A stretch of 17,210 nt of DNA, taken from the NCBI GenBank assembly GCA_023441255.1, contig JAEZPW010000042.1:1-17210 (forward strand), written 5' to 3'. The notes beneath the pieces were generated by a model. That model did no database searches, was not told the origin of the DNA, and saw only the letters and a program-made list of their open reading frames with translations. Both the position numbers and the translations under genes were made by a program. This DNA comes from Acidobacteriota bacterium. Lineage in GTDB: Bacteria > Acidobacteriota > Terriglobia > Terriglobales > Acidobacteriaceae. Numbering within the stretch: position 1 is the stretch's first letter; each line of letters opens with the position of its first letter. Below are positions 6,313-14,674 of this stretch, piece by piece.

Positions 6313-6609
6313 TTGTCCTGTTTTGACCCGAACACCGCTGCTGAGATGCTCCAGACGACACAACGCCCTGCCGACACAGAAATTTACTCCCAAAACGGGC
6401 AGCGCTGCCGCGGCGCTCTGCATCGCATTGGCCGAACAGAGCTGCTGTGCAGCAGGTATCCCGTGTCCGTTCGGCCCTCCTGGGGCGTGAGACTAGCAGT
6501 TGCCGCTCCTCAACCGACAGAAGCTTACGCGCCCACTCTGAACTCTCCTCGTAGGCGGATGTCACCAACAATCTTCTAGCTCGAATCGGCCAGTTAGCCA
6601 GGAGTACAC
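6313..6609 (+). promoter_or_regulatory. 297-nt gene-free leader of the lectin gene, containing a two-part hairpin
   Basis: The clearest structure is GGCCGAAC (6430-6437) pairing with GTTCGGCC (6469-6476). It encloses a second hairpin, CTGCT (6442-6446) with AGCAG (6451-6455) around GTGC. A self-complementary GCAGCGCTGC lies just upstream. No T-run follows, so it is not a simple terminator. No clear promoter was found. The segment ends with AGGAG (6600-6604), the ribosome-binding site for the ATG at 6610. I see no supported small gene. Confidence 0.4.
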
Positions 6610-8313
6610 ATGAGCTCTCCAAAGTTTGCAGCGATTCTTGTGCTGATGTCGGCCATCGTGGCCGCTTCGGCGCAAGCGCAGAATGTCAACTTCACATTCA
6701 ACGGATTCGGGCCAGGTGACGCGTGTAGCGTAGCCGGAAGTTGTCCTATTGTGTTGAATGCCAGCGCAACGTTGGTGCAGCAAACCAGTAGCGGGGACTC
6801 CAACGTGCTGCAATTGAACCCGTCAACAACAGGACAGAGGGGCTCGGCATGGTATGCAACCCCGGTCCCTGTCAGCGGTGGATTCAGTACCACTTTCCAA
6901 TATCGGATTGTGCCTGGAAGCAGAGCCGATGGTATCGCGTTCGTCATTCAGAACAGCAGCTCAACTCCAAGCGTTGCCACCACGGCGATCGGTGAAGCCG
7001 GCGGTTTCATCGGTTACTCAGGTTCACCAACCGACAATTTAGGCATACCGAACAGCTTCGCTGTCGAACTGGACACGTTTGATAACGGTGCTGGGTGGGA
7101 TCCTGGCAACAACCACGTTGCCTTCCAGAGCTGCGGTTTGGACCAGAGTGGGAATGGGTTACCCAACATTCCAAATCACTACGCTGACGGCACGAATTCC
7201 AGTCTCAACGCGTGCAATCACGGTTTGATGAGTCTGAATCCCCAAACTCTCGACCTAGCCGGGCTACACACTGCGAAAATCGACTATGACTCGGCCGCAC
7301 ATACGTTGGCTTTGAGGATCGACGGCACACTGGTGCTCTCGTCGCAGATTGATCTCAGCCAGTATGTGAACACGGGAAGTACGGGCACGGCGTATGTTGG
7401 TTTGACAGGTGCAACCGGCGCCTTAACAGAAGAGAACGACATTCTGAGTTGGTCGTTTTCTTCCTCTGCGCAACTCAATCCGGCTGGCGGAACCAATCTG
7501 TACTCGTTCGGCACATACAATTACAAAGTCACGTATCCGGCGAACGGAGGCGGGACAGTGACCGTGACCCCGATTGTGATCACGCCCGCTGCTTTCAGTC
7601 AGCAGATTGCCGGGGATCCGAATTTCTCGACAGCACAGTGCATTCCGTACGCGAACACGACTCCGAACAACCAGTGCAGAATCTTTCAGGTGACGTGCAC
7701 CGGTTCCGACAGCACCTGTCTCAACCTAACCTATGATGTGTTTACAAGTTACGACGTCGACCCGACGACCATCATAAACAACCCCGGGTTCTTGAAACAG
7801 CCCGGCTGCACCGGACCCTACACCAACATTTTCACCTCATTTACGCAGACGCGAACCGATCCGACAACCGGCGGACGTACCACTGGTTTCTCATGCTTCG
7901 TGGCAGTGAACTTCCCCTTCGAAGTGACTGGTTCGTGCGGTGGTGATGTGGGCCATCAAGTGTTGCAGCCTGTCAACGCAGATGGGAGCAGCGTGTTCAA
8001 GCAGGGCAGCACCGTACCTGTTAAATTCAGAGTCTGTACTCAGAACAGCAGCGCACCAATCGGCCCCACGACCACGAACCCCACTGTGGTCCAGGGCTTC
8101 CAACTGGTCGGCAAGTACTCGGACACTGCCCCGCTTACGGTAAACGAAACCGTCGTCTCCACGACTCCCGATTCTCAGTTCCGATGGGACTCGACGGGCC
8201 AACAATGGATATTCAACTTGTCGACCAAGAACCTGTCTAGTGGGTACACCTATGTGTACCAGATCAAACTAATCGACGGATCGAGTATCCAGTTCCAGTT
8301 CAAGGTCAAGTGA
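6610..8313 (+). CDS. Secreted legume-type lectin domain protein with C-terminal PxKF domain
   Basis: A 567-aa exported protein. The signal peptide covers 1-23 (cleavage near AQA). Residues about 25-285 form an L-type (legume) lectin domain: strand FSTTFQYRI, then ADGIAFVIQ (D107), then VELDTFDNG and WDPGNNHV. E153, D155, F157, N159, D164 and H169 reproduce the residue spacing of the concanavalin A metal site (8, 10, 12, 14, 19, 24), so a Ca/Mn-dependent sugar-binding site looks intact. A middle region (about 290-450) has paired cysteines and beta character. Residues 451-567 match the PxKF domain, with VNADGSSVFK, PVKF (470-473) and an aromatic-rich ending. The likely role is binding glycans at the cell surface or in the medium. 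AGGAG sits 5 nt before the ATG. The gene is monocistronic. Confidence 0.87.
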   Translation: MSSPKFAAILVLMSAIVAASAQAQNVNFTFNGFGPGDACSVAGSCPIVLNASATLVQQTSSGDSNVLQLNPSTTGQRGSAWYATPVPVSGGFSTTFQYRIVPGSRADGIAFVIQNSSSTPSVATTAIGEAGGFIGYSGSPTDNLGIPNSFAVELDTFDNGAGWDPGNNHVAFQSCGLDQSGNGLPNIPNHYADGTNSSLNACNHGLMSLNPQTLDLAGLHTAKIDYDSAAHTLALRIDGTLVLSSQIDLSQYVNTGSTGTAYVGLTGATGALTEENDILSWSFSSSAQLNPAGGTNLYSFGTYNYKVTYPANGGGTVTVTPIVITPAAFSQQIAGDPNFSTAQCIPYANTTPNNQCRIFQVTCTGSDSTCLNLTYDVFTSYDVDPTTIINNPGFLKQPGCTGPYTNIFTSFTQTRTDPTTGGRTTGFSCFVAVNFPFEVTGSCGGDVGHQVLQPVNADGSSVFKQGSTVPVKFRVCTQNSSAPIGPTTTNPTVVQGFQLVGKYSDTAPLTVNETVVSTTPDSQFRWDSTGQQWIFNLSTKNLSSGYTYVYQIKLIDGSSIQFQFKVK

Positions 8314-8330
8314 CGTTGAAGGTCTCCTCG

Positions 8331-8353
8331 AACCGGGACGGGGCATAGCCCCG
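8331..8353. repeat. GC-rich hairpin just after the lectin stop codon
   Basis: CGGGGC (8339-8344) and GCCCCG (8348-8353) flank the 3-nt loop ATA. No T-run follows, so it may be a REP-like element or a weak terminator. It opens the 310-nt palindrome cluster between the lectin and kinase genes. Confidence 0.5.
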
Positions 8354-8386
8354 CCCCCAAACAGATGAGGAAGTGACAATGTAATC

Positions 8387-8406
8387 GGGCCTCGAATTCG
8401 AGGCCC
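8387..8406. repeat. Perfect 20-bp palindrome, first copy
   Basis: GGGCCTCGAATTCGAGGCCC is fully self-complementary and its 18-bp core recurs exactly at 8617-8634. This copy is followed by CACC and no T-run. The identity of the two copies 230 bp apart points to recent duplication or to selection on the palindrome. Confidence 0.75.
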
Positions 8407-8430
8407 CACCCTGCTGATGAACGCATTTAT

Positions 8431-8603
8431 CGGGAGGGCACGACTTTACAGTCAACTCGATGACGATTAAGCGCGGCGGAGTGGGAGAGCACGACTTTAC
8501 AGCCTGCTAAGAAAGGCATTCTTGAAAGGGCACGCCTTCAGGCGTGCCGCTAAGTGCCGTCCCATCAATGCGGCTTTAGCCGCTGCGGGTAAGCCCTTCA
8601 GGG
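8431..8603. repeat. Cluster of short REP-like palindromes with TTCA/TTTA loops
   Basis: GCACGACTTTACAG occurs twice (8439-8452 and 8490-8503), each after a GGGAG-like string. GGCACGCC (8529-8536) pairs perfectly with GGCGTGCC (8541-8548) around TTCA. GCGGC (8570-8574) pairs with GCCGC (8579-8583) around TTTA. CCC and GGG (8594-8603) flank another TTCA. The first copy can also form GACT/AGTC (8442-8453). The shared pattern of variable arms with a CTT(C/T)A-like loop suggests one family of small palindromic elements in different states of decay. No gene is supported here. Confidence 0.55.
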
Positions 8604-8616
8604 TCAGCAATCTCGG

Positions 8617-8641
8617 GGCCTCGAATTCGAGGCCTTTTTTT
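8617..8641 (+). terminator. Terminator built on the second palindrome copy
   Basis: GGCCTCGAATTCGAGGCC (8617-8634) is followed directly by seven T residues, giving a strong plus-strand intrinsic terminator. It is 300 nt after the lectin stop and 59 nt from the kinase stop on the other strand. Read from the minus strand no T-run follows, so it should stop only rightward transcription. Confidence 0.75.
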
Positions 8642-8699
8642 GGTGAGAGATTTCTGGGCGTCAGGTTGAGTCCTATACCAGCGACTATCGAGAAGGCGG

Positions 8700-11600
8700 T
8701 CAATTCTGTGGTTCGAGCAATCGGGCAATATCCGCCCGCTTCGTCACCGCATCCGTGCCCGCTTGCTTCCTGATATCTTCCAACTGCAGACGGGCCTGCG
8801 CGTAGTGGGACTCCGCTTCCGCGGACTTGCCCGACAGGCGGAGGGCGTTTCCAAGAAGGGTCTGAGCCTGAAGCGTCAGCGGGCGAAGGTGGAGTTTGTC
8901 GCAAACGAGGAGTGCTCGTTCGAGTTCCTGGCGCGCGCGGGCGTAGTCCTTATGGGCGATCATTTCCTGGGCCAGGTAGATGGAGGCCTCCACCGACGCG
9001 TATTTCAGGCCGAGAGAATCGGCTTCGCGGGCGAGTTGTGATAGGGCAGAAAGCGGCGCGGCACTGTTATCTGCCGCAGCTACCTTGGCCAGACGCAACT
9101 TGGCGTTCAAAATGGCGGGACGGGATTTTGCCCGTGTCGCTAGGTCAAGGGCTTTCTGATATACCGCCTTCGCAGCTTTTCGATCCCCTCGATAAAAAGA
9201 GACGTCGCCCTGGATAAGCATGTTCCGCGCGGCGTAGTCGCCTAGATTCAATTCGCGGGCGACACCGGCCGCTTCATCCAGTACTTTCTCCGCGTCGTCG
9301 TAGCGTCCAAGCTGTGCGAGCGAACTTCCGTATCCGTTCAGCAATTCGACGTACCAGTAGGTCTTGTCTTTAAGATCGCGAAACGTCTTGACGGCGTCTT
9401 CGCGTGCCTTGAGGGCGGCGCTCAGGCGCCCCTGGTATTCGAAGACGGTACCCAGGCTATAGGACTCGATCGCCGTACCGCGGCTGTCGCCTGTCTTTCG
9501 CTGCAGATCAAGAGCTTTCAGATAGTGGTCGGTCGCCTCGTCGAAACGCCCCATCGCCACCTCGGTCTCAGCCATGTTGTGCATGGTCTGCGCCATGTCC
9601 GCGGGTACATTGAGCTTCTCGCGAATCTGCAACGACCGTTCAAAGTACGTCTGCGCATCCTCGTAGCTGCCCTGGGAGAAGTACACGTTCCCGATGTTGT
9701 TGAGAGCGAGTGCCTCAAGGGCTGTATCACCGAGGTCGCGCTGTATCTGCAGCGATTCCTTAAAGTAGGGCAGCGCCTTTTCCGGTTGGCTATGATCGGC
9801 GTAAAACCCGCCGAGATCCATCAGGGTGTCGCCGATGCCTTTCTTGTCCCCTATGTCGCGGCGCACTTGCAGGGCCTCTGTATAGGCTGCCAAGGCCTTG
9901 TCCAGGTGTCCGAGCCCGTCTTGAACCGTAGCGATCTCATTCAAGCTGACTGCTATGCCCCGCTTTTGCCCGATGCGCCGCTTGATCGCTAGTGACTGCT
10001 CATAGTTCTGAAGCGCCTCTTCCGGTTTGTTGAGGTAGCGGTAAGCGACGCCCGTTGCATGCAGAATCGAGGCGCGCTCCTCGTCGTTGTTGAGTTGCAC
10101 TGAAAGCGTCAGGGCACGGTTCAGGTAATCGAGACCATCCTGAGGCTTCCCGCTCTTGATCAACACTCGGCCCATGCTCAGCAGCGCGTCTACATACTTA
10201 GGATCGCGGGTCAGCACCTGCTGCAAAGTCTCCTGGGCTTTGCTGAGATCTCCGTTCGATTCGTAGAGCCCGGCAAGCGTCAATCGGATCTCGGTGTTGT
10301 CGGGAGAAACCTTTGCCAGGTTTTCGTACGACGCGATTGCCTTTGGCGTGTCATTGACCGTCCGCGCGAAAGCCGCCTCAATCATGTATCTTTCGCGTGC
10401 GGGCAAGGCTTCTGCCAACTGCATGGCCTTGCGGGCGGCATTTTCGGCTTCGCTGTCGTACCCGAGAGCGGCATACGTTTGGCCGAGTTGCGACCATGCC
10501 AGCGCGAAGTTCGCATCGGCCTTGGTGGCCCCTTCAAAACTCTTTAGCGCTTCGGTGTTCTTGCCTTCCCGCGACAGTTGCATCCCTTCGTTGTACGCGC
10601 GGATAGCTTCGACCGAACTGGACGAAGGCTTGAATGAGCTTTGGGTCAGTTCTTTGATGACTTCTGGCGCGAGGGCAAGGTTGTTGCGTACCTGGGCCGC
10701 AAGCTTGTCCACGGCATTCAGCAGCTCCGTGTCATTCGCGGCTTCGATGCGGAGAGGGACCACGCGATCGTTCTTGAGGTCTTGAACGGTGGCTTCGACG
10801 CGGATCTGGTTCCCCGTCCTCATGTAACGGCCCCAGACCACGACGTCAGCATTGACGAAGCCCGCGACTCGACGCAGCATCGAAGGGTCGAACGACGTAT
10901 CCGCGCCCAGGCGAAGGTCCGAGAGTGTTTGCTGGATCCGTTCGGTTGACACCGTATGCAGTTGAGCCGACTGGCCGAGGTCAGAGCCCAGCATCTCAGC
11001 AATGCTCGAACTCAGCCAGCTCACCTGGCCGTCTCCAGAGACGTTGTGAAAAGGCAGGATCGCGACAGAGAGAGCCGGGGCGGTCGCTACCTGCGTTTGA
11101 GAACGACTGGGAGCGCGATGCCGCAGAAACAGTGTTGCGGCTGCACCGATGATCAGAACCAGGACAACTGCGGCCAGGCCATAGCGCCACAGGCGGGATG
11201 CAGATTTGGGTAGGGAAACCGGCCTCGCCACCGTTTTCGCCGCATTTGGCGCGTGGAGCCGTTCCAAGTCCTGCAGCAGCTCTTCCGCAGACTGATACCG
11301 GGCATTGCGGTCGCGTTCAAGGCATTTGCCCACGACATTGCTGAGCGGCAGGGGGACTGTCGCTTCGACATCGGACAACGGAACGGCTCGCTGCTGCGTA
11401 CGCTTAAGCAGGCTGGCAATCGCCGAGTCGGCTTTGTACGGCGCCTGGCCACTCAGCAGTTCGTAAAAAATGAGACCAACGGCGAATATGTCGGAGCGGG
11501 CGTCCACATCCTCACCAAGCGCCTGTTCCGGGGACATGTACTCCATGGTGCCGACGAGCGCACCCGTCTGGGTCATCCCGCTGCTTTGAAGCGTGCGAGC

Positions 11601-12302
11601 CAGACCGAAGTCCATCACCACAATGCGATCCTCGGGCACGCGCGTGGGGAAGGACAGACCGTCCAGCGCGGGGCGGCGCTCGCGCATTATGTTCTGGGGC
11701 TTGAGATCGCGGTGCACCACTTCCTGGCTATGCGCAGCTTCCAAAGCACGGCAGACCTGGCGCATTATCGACACGGCTTCGTCAGGCGAAAACTTGCCGT
11801 GTTCCTCCAGAACTGACCGCAGATCCTGCCCCTCGACGAATTCCATCGTAATGAACTTGAGACCGTCTGCTTCGCCAAGGTCGTAGAGGCGCACAACGTT
11901 GCGGTGTGTGATCTGGCTGGCCAGCAGAACTTCCTGCTTGAAGCGGGCCAGCATGGCCGCATTCGAGGCCATCTGGGGCAGGATTGTTTTCAGCGCGACA
12001 GTGCGTTCAAGTTCGAGGTCTACGGCCTTGTAAACCGCCCCCATGCCGCCTTCGCCAAGCAGATCAACGATTTGGTAGCGGCCGGCCAAAACGGTTCCCG
12101 GTTCCAGCGTGGGTTGAACGGGAGCCAGTCCGGGCCGGCTGCCCGCGCTGGATCCGAAACCCGAAGACGCAGGAGTAGGAGGGGTGCCGGGAAGCGTCAT
12201 ACCCACACCGCTATCTCCCGAACTACTGGGGGACTTCACCGCCGCAAGATTCCCGGCGATTGTCGCACCGTAGTCGTCCGGCGACTTCTCGGATTTACCC
12301 AT
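8700..12302 (-). CDS. Membrane-anchored Ser/Thr protein kinase with TolB/FlgO-like domain and long TPR array
   Basis: A 1200-aa Hanks-type kinase. A disordered Ser/Pro/Gly-rich N-terminus (1-65) precedes the kinase domain (about 74-350). Glycine loop GEGGMG (83-88), VALK with K105, HRDLKPQN (197-204), DFG (231-233) and SPEQ (257-260) are present, so it should be active. About 14 extra residues lie between N204 and DFG. One membrane helix (about 371-393) follows, then a TolB/FlgO-like domain (about 410-545, starting SVAILPFHNVSGDG), then TPR repeats to about 1180, many with the extended N-rich form seen in Ala-Tyr-rich scaffold proteins. The kinase would face the cytoplasm and the TPR arm the periplasm. 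It probably senses an envelope signal or partner. GAGG sits about 8 nt before the ATG. This domain order is common in acidobacteria. Confidence 0.92.
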   Translation of the reverse strand: MGKSEKSPDDYGATIAGNLAAVKSPSSSGDSGVGMTLPGTPPTPASSGFGSSAGSRPGLAPVQPTLEPGTVLAGRYQIVDLLGEGGMGAVYKAVDLELERTVALKTILPQMASNAAMLARFKQEVLLASQITHRNVVRLYDLGEADGLKFITMEFVEGQDLRSVLEEHGKFSPDEAVSIMRQVCRALEAAHSQEVVHRDLKPQNIMRERRPALDGLSFPTRVPEDRIVVMDFGLARTLQSSGMTQTGALVGTMEYMSPEQALGEDVDARSDIFAVGLIFYELLSGQAPYKADSAIASLLKRTQQRAVPLSDVEATVPLPLSNVVGKCLERDRNARYQSAEELLQDLERLHAPNAAKTVARPVSLPKSASRLWRYGLAAVVLVLIIGAAATLFLRHRAPSRSQTQVATAPALSVAILPFHNVSGDGQVSWLSSSIAEMLGSDLGQSAQLHTVSTERIQQTLSDLRLGADTSFDPSMLRRVAGFVNADVVVWGRYMRTGNQIRVEATVQDLKNDRVVPLRIEAANDTELLNAVDKLAAQVRNNLALAPEVIKELTQSSFKPSSSSVEAIRAYNEGMQLSREGKNTEALKSFEGATKADANFALAWSQLGQTYAALGYDSEAENAARKAMQLAEALPARERYMIEAAFARTVNDTPKAIASYENLAKVSPDNTEIRLTLAGLYESNGDLSKAQETLQQVLTRDPKYVDALLSMGRVLIKSGKPQDGLDYLNRALTLSVQLNNDEERASILHATGVAYRYLNKPEEALQNYEQSLAIKRRIGQKRGIAVSLNEIATVQDGLGHLDKALAAYTEALQVRRDIGDKKGIGDTLMDLGGFYADHSQPEKALPYFKESLQIQRDLGDTALEALALNNIGNVYFSQGSYEDAQTYFERSLQIREKLNVPADMAQTMHNMAETEVAMGRFDEATDHYLKALDLQRKTGDSRGTAIESYSLGTVFEYQGRLSAALKAREDAVKTFRDLKDKTYWYVELLNGYGSSLAQLGRYDDAEKVLDEAAGVARELNLGDYAARNMLIQGDVSFYRGDRKAAKAVYQKALDLATRAKSRPAILNAKLRLAKVAAADNSAAPLSALSQLAREADSLGLKYASVEASIYLAQEMIAHKDYARARQELERALLVCDKLHLRPLTLQAQTLLGNALRLSGKSAEAESHYAQARLQLEDIRKQAGTDAVTKRADIARLLEPQN

Positions 12303-12508
12303 GCGTACCTCGGAACCAGGATGGTGCTAGAGGCGAGGGCGCGGTTCACCCCTGAGCCGCGCAAGTGCCCTCGAGTATAGACTACTTCTGAGTAGCTGAC
12401 GTTGCATGTGCGCACTAAATTGCAGTGTTCTGCACTTTTCAGCAGGGCCGAAGTTCACGCGAGAAGGGTACTGAGGGGGCTCCCCCCTCAGTTCTAGGAA
12501 TACGTCCA
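12303..12508 (-). promoter_or_regulatory. 206-nt promoter region of the kinase gene with two palindromes
   Basis: On the minus strand TATACT (12379-12374) is a good -10 box about 72 nt before the kinase ATG; the -35 near 12398-12403 (AACGTC) is weak. CTACT (12382-12386) and AGTAG (12391-12395) form an inverted repeat with a 4-nt spacer that falls between the two boxes, a position suited to a repressor. A second perfect palindrome, TGCAG-TGTT-CTGCA (12421-12434), lies upstream of the -35. Either may be an operator; no cognate regulator is identified. Confidence 0.38.
12470..12492 (-). terminator. Strong hairpin after the S46 peptidase gene
   Basis: ACTGAGGGGG (12470-12479) pairs perfectly with CCCCCTCAGT (12483-12492) around a 3-nt loop, 16 nt after the peptidase stop. 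The minus-strand flank is only weakly T-rich, so this may be an imperfect terminator or an mRNA-stabilising hairpin, not a canonical terminator. Confidence 0.5.
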
Positions 12509-14638
12509 TTACTTCTTCGTGCTTGCTGCAGTGGCGGCTTTCCTCGACGCAGCGTTCCCAAGTAGCTCGTCTACCAGACCGTTGGCACCATAAATCGTCC
12601 GTAGCGCCTCGATGATGCCACGGCTATCCACATGTAGAGAGCGGCCGAACTTGTCCTCGTAAGCGAAGTTCCACGCGTTCGAGTAAATGTTGCCGTCAAA
12701 AATGATGCCGACTACGTCGCCTGCACTGTTGATGACGGGAGAACCTGAATTGCCGCCGATTATGTCCGCCGTCTCAACCACGTTCAACGGCGTATCAGCT
12801 TTCAACTTCGACTTAGCCTTCATCCACGACGCCGGCAGATCATAGGGCGGCTTGAAGTCATGCTTGGCCGCATGGTCAAATGCGCCGGAAAACATGGTGA
12901 AGTACGGAAGCTTGGTACCGGGAGGCGTGGGGCCGTCGTTCCCTTCGACATAACCGCGCACCTCGCCATAGCTGAGGCGCAGCGTGAAGGTCGCGTCGGG
13001 ATACACATCCGTGCCACCCTGGGCAAAGCGGGCGCGGGCGATCTTGGCGCCTTCCACGCGATTGACCGACTCGACCTCGTCGTCGTACTGCTTGCGCACG
13101 GCCCGAGATGCCGGATCTATGGTCCGCATGATGACGATCAGGGGATCCTGACTCGATTCGACCGCCGCCGGATTCGACCAGAGCTGCTTGCGATAGTCGA
13201 GGTTGTCGAGTTTCGTATTCGCGATTGCCTCCCGCGCAACCGTTGCGGGGTCGCGACCCTTGAGCACGGCCTGAATGGCCGGATCGTTCGGCAGCTTCTC
13301 GGCAGCGTCTTTCAGCGATGTCTCGAACCAGACCGTCTCCAGCCCTTTATACATGGGAGCCGTCGAAAGGACGCTCTGTTGCAACGAAGGCAGCGCGGAC
13401 TCCCTATACTCCCGCAGGCGCTGTTCATTCGGCTTCTTGCGCTCCTCAGCCAGCCGCAGCAGTATGCGGGCATCCTCGGCGAGCATTCCGTGGAATCCGA
13501 ACTGCCTTTCAAGATAGAGGTAGGGAAGGAATATCTGCTTCCTCACATCTACAGACTTAGCAAGCGCCGCCCACGGATCGCCGATCTCCTGCTTTAAGTT
13601 CGGATCGTTTGAAACGAAGTCGCGCAGTTTCTGTTCTGCCTCCGCCTTGGTCGCCATCAATGACTGGTCGTTGAGGCCCGCGAACTCGCCCTTGTAAGCC
13701 TTGATTGAATTCTCGAGCCCGAAAATGTCCTCCTGACCCTGGCGCGCATTCTCTGGCGACTTGTCGGCGTAGGCTTTTACCGAATCCCGCCACAGCTGGA
13801 GCGTGTTCATGATGAACGGATACTGGACCTCCTTCATGAACGCGAGCTGTGCCATCGTTCGCAACCTGTCGGTTCCGCCTGGATTTCCGGATACGAATAT
13901 GAGGTCGCCTTCCTTCACTCCCGTCTGCGACCACTTAAAGTAGTCCTTCAGATGAACAGGTCTATCGTTCTCGTATATACGAAAGAAGGTGATGTCGAGG
14001 TCGTAGCGCGGATATTCGAAGTTGTCCGGATCACCGCCAAAGAAGGCGGCCTGGAACTCAGGTGCGAAGACCAGCCGGACGTCAGTGTACTTCTTGTACT
14101 TGTAAAGGTGGTACATCCCGCCGGAATAGAGCGTCACCACGTCGCAGCGAAGAGCGGTGGACTTGTGGCACGTGGCTTCCAGTTCAGACATCTTCGCGCG
14201 CTCTGCCTGCCCCTTCTCGGCGACGTTCATGCCCGGCGAACCTGCAGACTGCACCTCCTTGGTCACGTCCTGAATATCCTGAAGCACGTTCAGCTCAAGG
14301 TCAGGGCAGCGGACTTCCTCGGAACGCGTCTTGGCGTAAAAACCAGTCTTCATATAGTCGCGTTTGGCCGTTCCGAGTTGCGAAAGGCAATCGGCGCCTA
14401 CAAGGTGATTCGTGAACGTCAGACCGTCGGGCGAAACGAACGAGCCTGAGCCCCCGTTGTTGAACCGCACGGAAGCGAGCCGGACATGGTCGAGCCAGGC
14501 CTGCGTTGGTTCGAAACCATACTTGGCCTTCACCTTGGCCGCAGGGAAGGCGTTGAAAAGCCACATGCCTTCGTCGGCGAAGGCTGCGCTCGCGAGCAGT
14601 GCGACGAGTGAAATCGAAACAAGAAAGCGTTTGAACAT
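12509..14638 (-). CDS. S46 family (DPP7-like) peptidase with Leu at the catalytic His position
   Basis: A 709-aa exported protein with a signal peptide (1-21, cleavage at AFA-DEGMW). S46 enzymes are periplasmic or outer-membrane dipeptidyl-peptidases with a trypsin-like fold and a helical regulatory domain. The start GSGSFVSPDGL and the DEGMW opening are typical. The catalytic Asp is D215 (PRYDLD-ITFFRIYE) and the Ser is S631 (GGNSGSPV, then FDGN). Gly649, 18 residues after the Ser, is the DPP7-type specificity position, which favours hydrophobic P1 residues; DPP11 has Arg there. The family motif TNHH, in which the second His is catalytic, reads TNHL here (H78, L79; codon CTT at 14404-14402). 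Unless this is a sequencing error, the enzyme should be inactive or use another base. AGGAG is 5 nt before the ATG. Confidence 0.93.
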   Translation of the reverse strand: MFKRFLVSISLVALLASAAFADEGMWLFNAFPAAKVKAKYGFEPTQAWLDHVRLASVRFNNGGSGSFVSPDGLTFTNHLVGADCLSQLGTAKRDYMKTGFYAKTRSEEVRCPDLELNVLQDIQDVTKEVQSAGSPGMNVAEKGQAERAKMSELEATCHKSTALRCDVVTLYSGGMYHLYKYKKYTDVRLVFAPEFQAAFFGGDPDNFEYPRYDLDITFFRIYENDRPVHLKDYFKWSQTGVKEGDLIFVSGNPGGTDRLRTMAQLAFMKEVQYPFIMNTLQLWRDSVKAYADKSPENARQGQEDIFGLENSIKAYKGEFAGLNDQSLMATKAEAEQKLRDFVSNDPNLKQEIGDPWAALAKSVDVRKQIFLPYLYLERQFGFHGMLAEDARILLRLAEERKKPNEQRLREYRESALPSLQQSVLSTAPMYKGLETVWFETSLKDAAEKLPNDPAIQAVLKGRDPATVAREAIANTKLDNLDYRKQLWSNPAAVESSQDPLIVIMRTIDPASRAVRKQYDDEVESVNRVEGAKIARARFAQGGTDVYPDATFTLRLSYGEVRGYVEGNDGPTPPGTKLPYFTMFSGAFDHAAKHDFKPPYDLPASWMKAKSKLKADTPLNVVETADIIGGNSGSPVINSAGDVVGIIFDGNIYSNAWNFAYEDKFGRSLHVDSRGIIEALRTIYGANGLVDELLGNAASRKAATAASTKK

Positions 14639-14674
14639 GCGTACTCCTGAACCACGGTCAGAACGGAACTGTGC

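Noticed and set aside
5480..6622. 380-aa minus-strand open frame opposite the 446-aa secreted protein
   Set aside because: It is antisense to a gene with a signal peptide, a ribosome-binding site and a terminator. It has Arg/Cys-rich composition typical of a shadow frame and no recognisable domain.
8431..8583. CRISPR array
   Set aside because: The repeats are short, differ in sequence and are not evenly spaced by unique spacers; they are individual palindromes.
12860..13597. 245-aa plus-strand open frame opposite the S46 peptidase
   Set aside because: It is antisense to a highly conserved peptidase region and lacks its own ribosome-binding site and domains.
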